Part shown: in pieces, positions 57,325 to 64,000 of the stretch | Layout: every line of letters starts with the position of its first letter | Position numbering within the stretch: position 1 is the stretch's first letter | DNA from: Pirellulimonas nuda | Lineage (GTDB): Bacteria; Planctomycetota; Planctomycetia; Pirellulales; Lacipirellulaceae | Direction: 5' to 3' | DNA: 64,000 nucleotides | Assembly: GCF_007750855.1 (NCBI RefSeq) | Contig: NZ_CP036291.1 | Span: 3,286,001-3,350,000, forward strand | Position numbers and translations under genes: made by a program | The notes under the pieces: generated by a model | Databases searched by the model: none | Told to the model about the DNA's origin: nothing | What the model saw: the letters and a program-made list of their open reading frames with translations, nothing else

Positions 57325-59910
57325 ATGCCGCGTATTGTTGCTCCAGTCCTCACCGCGATGCTCGTGCAATTCGGCGCCGCCCCCTTGGTCTGGGCGGCCT
57401 CATTCCGCGACGCGGAGAACCACTTTCTGGCGGGCCAGTACGAAGACTGCGTGAGCTTGGCCGCTGCGGAGATACAGCGCGGTGTGCGGTTCGAGCCGTG
57501 GCGGCACGTGAAGGCCGAAGCGGAAATGGAGCTCGGTCGTTACGCCGACGCGCGCGAGACGGTGGAGGAGGGGATCGCCGCCTACCCGCTCAGCATCGAG
57601 ATGCGGCTGCTTGCCTGCAAGGTGTTCCGCTACAACGATATGCCGCAGGCCGCCCAGACGCAGTTGCGGCAGGTCGCCGAGATCGTCCGCGCCCGCATCC
57701 GCCGCCGTGTTTCGCCCGACGAACAGTTGGCGATGGGGCAATACCTGCTCGAACAGGGCGCCGATGCGCGCCAGGTACTCGAGCTTTGCTACGACCCCGT
57801 GACCCAAGGATTCCCCGACTTCGTCGACGGCCACCTGGCCACGGCCCGGCTCGCTCTAGACAAGTACGACAACCGCTTGGCTGCAAGCACCCTGCTCGCC
57901 GTCCCCGAGACCTCACGCACCGATCCCCAGTATCACTACCTGCTGGCGAGCAGCTACTTGGCCGACGACCCGCAGCGGGCGACCGAGGCGCTCAACCAAG
58001 CCCTGGAGATCAATCCTCGACACACGGGCAGCCTGTTGATCGTCGCCGAGAAGCAGATCGATGGCGAACAATACGTCCAGGCGCACCAGACGCTCGACCA
58101 GGTGCTGAAGATCAATCCCAAACAGCCCAAGGCGTTGGCGTTTGAGGCCGTGCTGGCCAACCTCGAGGGGGACCCGGCCGGCGAGAAGGCCCGCCGTGAG
58201 GCCGCTCTGGCGAGTTGGCCGCAGAACCCCGAGGTGGACTACACGATCGGCGCCAAGCTCTCGGACAAGTACCGCTTCGCCGAGGGCGCGTCCTACCAGC
58301 GGCGCGCCCTGGAGATGGACGGCCGCTACCTGCCCGCCCGGGTCCAATTAGCGCAAGACTTGCTCCGGTTGGGGGACGAGGAGGAAGGCTGGCGGCTGAT
58401 CCAGGAGGTGTCCGCCACCGACGGTTACAACGTCGTTGCTCACAACCTCGTGACCCTGCACGACAGCCTGGACGGGTACCGCGTGCTGCAGAACGAGTCG
58501 TTCCGCGTGCGGATGCCCCAGCACGAAGCGGCCGTCTACGGCGAGCGTGTCCTCGAACTGCTCGACGAGGCCAAACGCAGGCTGTGCGACAAGTACCAGG
58601 TCGAGTTAGGCGGCCCGGTGGTGGTCGACATCTTCGCAAACAAGAACGACTTCGCCGTCCGCACGTTCGGCATCCCGGGGGCAGACGGGTTCCTGGGCGT
58701 CTGCTTCGGCAACGTCATCACCGCCAATAGTCCCGCCGCCCTTGGGGCGACCAAGGCCAACTGGCAGGCCGTGCTGTGGCACGAGTTCTGCCACGTCGTT
58801 ACGCTGCAGAAATCGCGCAACAAAATGCCTCGCTGGCTGAGCGAGGGCATCTCGGTTCATGAGGAGCTTGAGCGCGACGGCGGTTGGGGCCAAACGATGA
58901 CCCCCACGTACCGCCGGTTCATTCTCGCCGGCGAGATGGCGCCGCTGAGTGAGCTGAGTTCGATGTTTTTGGCGCCAGAGAGCCCTATGCGGCTGCAGTT
59001 TGCCTACTTCGAATCGGCGATGGCGGTCGGGTACATCGTTGAGAACCACGGCATCGCCGCGATCAAGAACATTCTCGTTGACTTGGCCGACGGCGAATCG
59101 ATCAATGAGGCGCTCGTTCGTCACGTTGCGCCGCTCGGGAAACTCGATGCCGGGTTCCGCGACTACCTGGTGGAGCAGGCGAACCGTCTGGGGCCAGAGC
59201 TCGCCTGGGAAGAACCGGCGCTGCCCGCCGGCGCCGACTCCGGCACGATTGCCCAGTGGCTGAGCGACAACCCCGACAACTTCTACGGTCTGACGCGCTA
59301 CGCCCAGGCCCTGGCCCGCGAGGAGGACTGGCAGGGGGTGCTCGAACCGGCCAAGCGACTGCGAGCGTTGATTCCCGAGTACACCGGCACGGGCAACGCG
59401 TATGCATTGCTGGCCCGGGCCCACCGCGAGTTGGGCGACACGGGCGCCGAACGCGAGGTGCTCCAGGCGTGGAGCGAGCGCGACGGCCAGGCGATGGACG
59501 CCTACCTACGCCTGAGCGAGCTGGGCCAATCGGCCGGAGACTGGCCGCTGGTCGCCGCCAATGCGCGGCGGATGTTGGCCGTCGACCCGCTCACGCCCAT
59601 TCCGCACCGCTACCTCGCCGAGGCCGCCGAGCGTCTCGCCCTGCCTGCCGACGCGATCACCGCCTACCGGGCGTTGCTGCGGTTCGATACGGTCGATCCG
59701 GTGCACGTCCATTTTCGCCTGGCGCAGCTGCTGCGAGATGAAGGGCGCTGGGACCAGGCCCGCCGCCAAGTGCTGCTCGCCCTGGAAGACGCGCCGCGGT
59801 TCTTGGCCGCGCACCGACTGCTGCTAGAGCTCGCCGAATCAGGGGGCGCCGACATTGTCGACGAGAGCCCGATTCCGCCGGACGCGCTCGAAGGAGCAGA
59901 TGAGCCATGA
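57325..59910 (+). CDS. Exported TPR protein with gluzincin-type (peptidase MA) domain
   Basis: An 861-residue protein with a signal peptide (VAPVLTAMLVQFGAAPLVWAAS). Residues about 25-400 are tetratricopeptide repeats (FRDAENHFLAGQYEDCVSLA, ATEALNQALEINPRHTGSLL, AHQTLDQVLKINPKQPKAL). Residues about 425-640 form a zinc peptidase domain. HEFCH (about 486-490) carries the HExxH motif, and the third ligand is probably the Glu of WLSEGISVHEE (about 507). The C-terminal 200 residues return to TPRs. The last four bases overlap the next ATG. The architecture suggests a periplasmic or outer-membrane-associated peptidase with a protein-binding scaffold. Confidence 0.85.
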   Translation: MPRIVAPVLTAMLVQFGAAPLVWAASFRDAENHFLAGQYEDCVSLAAAEIQRGVRFEPWRHVKAEAEMELGRYADARETVEEGIAAYPLSIEMRLLACKVFRYNDMPQAAQTQLRQVAEIVRARIRRRVSPDEQLAMGQYLLEQGADARQVLELCYDPVTQGFPDFVDGHLATARLALDKYDNRLAASTLLAVPETSRTDPQYHYLLASSYLADDPQRATEALNQALEINPRHTGSLLIVAEKQIDGEQYVQAHQTLDQVLKINPKQPKALAFEAVLANLEGDPAGEKARREAALASWPQNPEVDYTIGAKLSDKYRFAEGASYQRRALEMDGRYLPARVQLAQDLLRLGDEEEGWRLIQEVSATDGYNVVAHNLVTLHDSLDGYRVLQNESFRVRMPQHEAAVYGERVLELLDEAKRRLCDKYQVELGGPVVVDIFANKNDFAVRTFGIPGADGFLGVCFGNVITANSPAALGATKANWQAVLWHEFCHVVTLQKSRNKMPRWLSEGISVHEELERDGGWGQTMTPTYRRFILAGEMAPLSELSSMFLAPESPMRLQFAYFESAMAVGYIVENHGIAAIKNILVDLADGESINEALVRHVAPLGKLDAGFRDYLVEQANRLGPELAWEEPALPAGADSGTIAQWLSDNPDNFYGLTRYAQALAREEDWQGVLEPAKRLRALIPEYTGTGNAYALLARAHRELGDTGAEREVLQAWSERDGQAMDAYLRLSELGQSAGDWPLVAANARRMLAVDPLTPIPHRYLAEAAERLALPADAITAYRALLRFDTVDPVHVHFRLAQLLRDEGRWDQARRQVLLALEDAPRFLAAHRLLLELAESGGADIVDESPIPPDALEGADEP

Positions 59911-60830
59911 AGCAGAACGTTCGATGCCTGCTGCCGATCCGGCCCGCAGCAGCCGCCGCGTTGTTCCTGACGATTGCCGGCGTGGTCGCGGCGCAGCGTG
60001 GATTTGAGAGCTGGTACGACGACTCCGACAACCGCGGCGGCGTGCCGGACTGGAAAAACCAGGCAGGGTTCGAGAAAGACGTTTTCACGTTCGTCCGTGT
60101 GCAGTGGAGTTCCGATGGCGGAACGGGCCGTTTCGGGGACAATGGTCGTGGCTGGGGTCGCGGGCGCGGCGGGGGTTGGCGAACGGACTGGCCCTCGAGC
60201 GACAACAACTTCTCGTATCGACTTCAACAACTCACGTCCCTCAAAGTCAATCCGCAACCGGCGATCGTACGACTGACGGACGATGAGCTGTTCGACTATC
60301 CATTTATCTATATCATCGAACCAGGGAGCCTCACGTTCTCCGAAGCAGAAGTGGAAGCGTTGCGGCGTTACCTGTTGAGCGGTGGGTTCCTGATGGTCGA
60401 CGATTTCTGGGGCGACTACGAATGGGCCAACTTCGAAAGCCAGATCAAACGGGTGTTTCCCAACCGCCCGCTGGTCGAACTACCCTTGGACCACGAGGTC
60501 TTCTCGTGCGTCTACCGCCTGAAAGAGAAGCCGCAGGTCTGCAGCTACGATCGGGCTTGGGAGAACCGCGATTCCAACGGGCGCGTGCTTCCCGGGAGGG
60601 AGAACGTGACGTGGGAAGACGAACGGCGCCACGGCGGTGATTGCCGGACGGTCCACTACAAGGGGATCGTCGACGACAAGGGCCGACTCATGGCCATCAT
60701 CTGCCACAACACCGATCTGGGCGATGGCTGGGAACGCGAAGGGATGGCCGAGTGGTACTTCAGCGAGTTTGCGGAGAACAAGTCGTACCCTATGGGGATC
60801 AACATCGTGGTCTACGCCATGACGCATTGA
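59907..60830 (+). CDS. DUF4159 family protein
   Basis: A 307-residue exported protein (signal about 1-29, ending in VVAAQ). The region around 110-300 has the DUF4159 pattern: FDYPFIYIIEPGSLTFSEAEVEALRRYLLSGGFLMVDDFWGD, VELPLDHEVFSCVYRL and NIVVYAMTH. DUF4159 resembles the glutamine-amidotransferase-like fold and is commonly encoded with MoxR, DUF58 and BatA-type proteins. A Gly/Arg-rich stretch (about 70-95) precedes the domain. It overlaps the TPR-peptidase stop by four bases, so the two are translationally coupled. Confidence 0.85.
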   Translation: MKQNVRCLLPIRPAAAAALFLTIAGVVAAQRGFESWYDDSDNRGGVPDWKNQAGFEKDVFTFVRVQWSSDGGTGRFGDNGRGWGRGRGGGWRTDWPSSDNNFSYRLQQLTSLKVNPQPAIVRLTDDELFDYPFIYIIEPGSLTFSEAEVEALRRYLLSGGFLMVDDFWGDYEWANFESQIKRVFPNRPLVELPLDHEVFSCVYRLKEKPQVCSYDRAWENRDSNGRVLPGRENVTWEDERRHGGDCRTVHYKGIVDDKGRLMAIICHNTDLGDGWEREGMAEWYFSEFAENKSYPMGINIVVYAMTH

Positions 60831-60986
60831 ACCGTTGGGTCAGTTAGCAGGATTTCAGGCGTAGCCCCCAGGCAGCCATGAACCGCGCCGGGCGGATCAC
60901 CGTGGCTGGTTGCCCAGCGCGGATGTGTTTGTCGCCAGGGAATTGGAATCGCAAGGTGCGGTGAACTCGGAAGCAGTACCCTTTGA

Positions 60987-62015
60987 ATGATCGGAGAAGC
61001 CGTGGGCGTAGAGATCGATAGCTACGAGCAGGAACAAGCAGTCGTCGAGCAGATCCGTGACGGCAGCCGGCGGATCCGTGAGGAGTTGTCCAAGGTCATC
61101 ATCGGGCAGCGGGAGGTCGTCGAGCAGCTCTTGATCACCCTGTTTGCCGGTGGGCACTGCTTGCTCACCGGCGCGCCCGGGCTCGCCAAGACGCTGCTGG
61201 TCCGGTCCATCGCCCAGGTGTTCCATCTCAAGTTCCAACGCATCCAGTTCACCCCCGACCTGATGCCGGCCGACATTACCGGGACGGAGATCCTGGAAGA
61301 ATCGACCGATGGTCACCGGCGTCTGCAGTTCGTCCGCGGCCCGATCTTCGCCAACGTGATCCTGGCCGACGAGATCAACCGCACGCCCCCCAAGACCCAG
61401 GCGGCGTTGCTCGAAGCGATGCAGGAGCACCAGGTCACCGCCGGCGGGGTCCGCTACCCGCTCGACGAACCGTTTTTTGTGCTCGCGACCCAGAACCCGA
61501 TCGAGATGGAGGGGACGTACCCGCTCCCCGAGGCCCAACTCGACCGGTTCATGTTCAACGTGATGATCGACTACCTGCCCGAAGACGAAGAGGTCGACGT
61601 CGTGACCGCAACCACTTCGCGCAGGCCCGAGCCGATCGAGCCGATCTTCGGCAGCGACGACGTGCTCCGCTTTCACGAGATCGTCCGCCGGGTGCCCGTG
61701 GCCCGCGAGATGGTGCGCTACGCGGTCCGCTTGGCTGCCGCCTCACGCCCGGGGCAGGCGGAAACGCCCGCGTTCGTCAATGACTGGGTGAGTTGGGGCG
61801 CCGGGCTGCGGGCCGGGCAGTACCTGATCCTCGGCGCCAAGGCGCGGGCGCTCTTGCAGGGCCGCTCGCACGTGTCGCCCGACGACATCCGCGCCCTCGC
61901 TCACGCAACGCTCCGCCATCGTACGCTCATCGGGTACCGCGCCGAGGCAGAGGGAGTCACCGTCGACGACGTCATCGACCGCCTGCTGAAGCACGTAGCC
62001 GTTCCCACCCAGTAA
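60987..62015 (+). CDS. MoxR family AAA+ ATPase
   Basis: A 342-residue cytoplasmic ATPase. GAPGLAKT (62-69) is Walker A and VILADEINR (about 124-132) is Walker B. LATQNPIEMEGTYPLPEAQLDRF holds sensor 1 and the arginine finger region. The C-terminal lid with SPDDIRALAHATLRHRTLIGYRAEAEG is typical of the MoxR proper subfamily. MoxR ATPases act as chaperones that mature or activate vWA-domain partners, here probably the DUF58 and BatA products encoded next. It starts about 155 bp after the DUF4159 gene. Confidence 0.93.
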   Translation: MIGEAVGVEIDSYEQEQAVVEQIRDGSRRIREELSKVIIGQREVVEQLLITLFAGGHCLLTGAPGLAKTLLVRSIAQVFHLKFQRIQFTPDLMPADITGTEILEESTDGHRRLQFVRGPIFANVILADEINRTPPKTQAALLEAMQEHQVTAGGVRYPLDEPFFVLATQNPIEMEGTYPLPEAQLDRFMFNVMIDYLPEDEEVDVVTATTSRRPEPIEPIFGSDDVLRFHEIVRRVPVAREMVRYAVRLAAASRPGQAETPAFVNDWVSWGAGLRAGQYLILGAKARALLQGRSHVSPDDIRALAHATLRHRTLIGYRAEAEGVTVDDVIDRLLKHVAVPTQ

Positions 62016-62058
62016 GGCGCCACGCCCGCCCATTGGCCCGCCCTTTCGCGATTCGACC

Positions 62059-63048
62059 ATGCCCGCCCCGCTGGACACACGCACGACACACGCTCCCGGG
62101 GAGTCGGCCGGCGCCGCGCGCGGCGTGAACTTCGTGGACGCCAAGACGCTGATGCAGATCAAGAATCTGCAGATGCGGGCGAAGGTGATTGTCGAAGGGT
62201 TTTACGCGGGCATCCACCGCAGCCCCTACCACGGGATCTCGGTTGAGTTCAGCGAGTACCGCCAGTACGTCCCGGGCGACGACGTGCGCTACGTCGATTG
62301 GCGGCTGTTCGCACGCAGCGACCGCTACTATGTGAAGCGGTTCGAAGACGAGACGAACGTGCTTTGCTATTTGCTGGTCGACACGAGCCGGTCCATGGGC
62401 TTCGGGGCGGGCGACGTCACGAAGCACGAGTACGCGCGGACCCTGGCCGCTACGATGGCCTACTTTCTCTACCTGCAACGGGACGCGGTCGGACTGGCGG
62501 TTTTCGACGAGCACATCCTCGAGTACCTCCTGCCGCGGCGCCGTACGGGACACCTGCGCCGCTTGATGGCCGCCCTGCAGCGCGAGCCGCAGGGGACCGG
62601 GACCGACCTGGCGCGCCCGCTCGAGCAGATCGCCAAGACCGTCCGCAAGCGCGGCATGGTCATCTTGATCTCCGACCTGCTCGCGCCGGTCGAAGTGCTC
62701 GCCACTCAGCTCGGCTACCTGCGATCACGCGGGCACGAAGTGCTCGTGCTGCGTGTGCTCGATCCGAGCGAATCTACTTTTCCGTTTACCAACCCCCGCG
62801 TCTTCCACGACATGGAGTCGGGAAAGAAGTCGTACATTGATCCCCAGGAGGCTCGCAAGAGCTACCTCGACGCATTCAAGGAACACGCGACTGGACTAAC
62901 CAAAGCATGCAACGACCTGGGCGTGGAGTTTGTGGACTGCCCCACGGATCGGCCGCTTGAGTTGTCGCTGTTCGACCTGCTGCGGGCGAGGATGCTCCGG
63001 AGCCGCACCCCCTCGCACAACGACCGCAAGGCGAGGAGGGGGGCTTGA
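62059..63048 (+). CDS. DUF58 family protein
   Basis: A 329-residue protein with the DUF58 core YRQYVPGDDVRYVDWRLFAR and RYYVKRFEDETN. A von Willebrand-like fold follows, with VDTSRSMGFG giving a DxSxS metal site. RGMVILISDLLAP marks the later strand. No transmembrane segment is visible, unlike longer DUF58 proteins. It follows moxR by 43 bp. Its TGA overlaps the TTG start of the next gene. DUF58 and MoxR proteins are standard partners in metalloprotein or surface-protein maturation. Confidence 0.92.
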   Translation: MPAPLDTRTTHAPGESAGAARGVNFVDAKTLMQIKNLQMRAKVIVEGFYAGIHRSPYHGISVEFSEYRQYVPGDDVRYVDWRLFARSDRYYVKRFEDETNVLCYLLVDTSRSMGFGAGDVTKHEYARTLAATMAYFLYLQRDAVGLAVFDEHILEYLLPRRRTGHLRRLMAALQREPQGTGTDLARPLEQIAKTVRKRGMVILISDLLAPVEVLATQLGYLRSRGHEVLVLRVLDPSESTFPFTNPRVFHDMESGKKSYIDPQEARKSYLDAFKEHATGLTKACNDLGVEFVDCPTDRPLELSLFDLLRARMLRSRTPSHNDRKARRGA

Positions 63049-64000
63049 GCGCACTGGCGCCACTCTACTTGCTGGGCATGGCGGCCGTTTCGTTGCCGCT
63101 GCTGTTTCACCTCATCCGCCGCACACCCCGTGGCGAGATGCTGTTCAGCTCGTTGATGTTCTTGCGGCCTTCGCCCCCGAGGCTGACCAAGCGGAGCCGG
63201 CTGGACAACCTGCTGCTGCTGTTGCTGCGTGGCTTGGCGATCGCCCTGTTGGCGTTGGCGTTCGCGCGACCCCTGTTTCGCCAGACCGCGATGGTGACCC
63301 CCGAAGACGTCGGGCGGCAGCGCGTAGCCGTACTAATCGACACGAGCGCCAGCATGCGTCGAGGCGACCTGTGGGAGCAGGCGGTGGCGGCGGTCGACCA
63401 CGCCTTGGCGGACTATCGTCCGCAAGACCGTTTCGCGGTGTACGCCTTCGACGAGACGCTGCGGCCGGTCGCCAGCTACCAGGATTTGGCCGGACTGGAA
63501 CCCTCGCGGCGTCGACCGACGGTGGCGCGAAGGCTAACGCAAATCGAGCCGACTTGGGCGGGGACCCACCTGGGACAGGCGTTGGCCGACGCCCTGGCGT
63601 CGCTAGAAGACATGCACGACGCCGACAACGAAGAGGTCGCCGCGCCGCGGCGGATCGTGCTCATCAGTGATCTGCAGGCCGGTTGCCGGCTCGACGCCTT
63701 GAGCGCCTACGGGTGGCCCGACGACGCCGCGTTAGAGCTGATACCGCTGAGGCTGGACGATCCGACCAATGCCGGCCTGGAGCTGCTCGGGCAGCGCGCC
63801 GTGGCCCAGAGGGTGGAGGACGCCCGCGACCAGCGGCTTCGCGTGCGCGTGACGAACGCCGCCGGCTCGAAGGTCGAGGACTTCCGGCTGCAGTGGCAGA
63901 CCCCAGCGGGGCAGCCGCTGGGGAGTCCCATCGAGGTGCACACGCCCCCCGGCGAGAGCCGCGTGGTGCGGGTTGCTCCACCTGGGTCCGCCGGCCCTCG
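63045..64000 (+). CDS. BatA-like vWA membrane protein (3' end outside window)
   Basis: The frame starts at TTG 63045, overlapping the DUF58 stop (63046-63048), and stays open to the window end. The N-terminus has two hydrophobic segments: APLYLLGMAAVSLPLLFHLI (the BatA N-terminal domain) and LLLLLLRGLAIALLALAFA, with TPRGEMLFSSLMFLRPSP between. A vWA domain follows with VAVLIDTSASMRRGDLWEQA (MIDAS DxSxS) and RRIVLISDLQAG. Then a beta domain begins (RVRVTNAAGSKVEDFRLQW). It completes the MoxR-DUF58-BatA set, in which the membrane vWA protein is the likely client or partner of MoxR. Confidence 0.88.
   Translation, partial: MSALAPLYLLGMAAVSLPLLFHLIRRTPRGEMLFSSLMFLRPSPPRLTKRSRLDNLLLLLLRGLAIALLALAFARPLFRQTAMVTPEDVGRQRVAVLIDTSASMRRGDLWEQAVAAVDHALADYRPQDRFAVYAFDETLRPVASYQDLAGLEPSRRRPTVARRLTQIEPTWAGTHLGQALADALASLEDMHDADNEEVAAPRRIVLISDLQAGCRLDALSAYGWPDDAALELIPLRLDDPTNAGLELLGQRAVAQRVEDARDQRLRVRVTNAAGSKVEDFRLQWQTPAGQPLGSPIEVHTPPGESRVVRVAPPGSAGP

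Noticed and set aside
1..64000. tRNA, rRNA and CRISPR features.
   Set aside because: No tRNA-like cloverleaf with a GGTTCGA-type arm, no rRNA segments and no regularly spaced direct repeats were seen while reading the window.

Overview
The window is about 64 kb of GC-rich chromosome from a planctomycete, most likely of the order Pirellulales and close to Lacipirellulaceae. This rests on gene content, not on a marker gene. There are four DUF1559 proteins with pilin-like N-termini, PEP-CTERM proteins that carry dockerin repeats, a LEPR-XLL N-terminus, a DUF1549/DUF1553 cytochrome plus DUF1501 pair, Tat-exported Gfo/Idh/MocA oxidoreductases with a QKP motif, and a MoxR-DUF58-BatA operon. I saw no rRNA, tRNA, CRISPR array or intact prophage.

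Layout. 0-5.6 kb: a tight GH130 / GT4 / GH130 / DUF1704 cluster for an unidentified glycan, the last gene lacking its 5' part. 5.6-8.0 kb: a PfpI remnant, a small S4 protein and L-serine dehydratase. 8.7-20.3 kb: exported and surface proteins (PEP-CTERM, dockerin, CotH kinase, two DUF1559 proteins with lipoprotein partners, one partner broken). 20.5-28.0 kb: a cyclopropane-fatty-acid-synthase-like methyltransferase, then a secreted carbohydrate set (nucleoside hydrolase, Gfo/Idh/MocA, Sde182-like protein, pectate lyase with a nonsense codon) containing an IS3 scar. 28.0-29.5 kb: decayed DNA with an imperfect repeat. 29.5-31.1 kb (minus strand): an Anbu proteasome-like peptidase and a transglutaminase-like protein. 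32.2-36.1 kb: an arsenic/metal operon (ArsR, permease, three CxxC thioredoxin-like proteins, ArsG-like exporter) with two matching operator-like inverted repeats. 36.4-42.0 kb: a GH5-like hydrolase, a transposase scar, Gfo/Idh/MocA and two HEAT-repeat proteins. 42.0-43.3 kb: IS110 and IS630 scars. 43.6-49.2 kb: a DUF1549/1553-DUF1501 operon divergent from a GntR-LacI type regulator. 49.8-57.0 kb: two more DUF1559 proteins, a slipin fragment next to an IS5-like scar, a dockerin/PEP-CTERM protein and a lipoprotein. 57.3-64.0 kb: TPR-metallopeptidase, DUF4159, MoxR, DUF58 and BatA genes, the last running off the window.

Two themes stand out. One is secreted and cell-surface polysaccharide handling. 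The other is gene decay: five transposase remnants and no intact transposase, plus broken PfpI, lipoprotein, pectate lyase, slipin and DUF1704 genes. The most system-like candidates are the GH130/GT4/DUF1704 cluster, the reduced Anbu-transglutaminase pair, and the ars operon, whose permease has a soluble domain between its two membrane halves.
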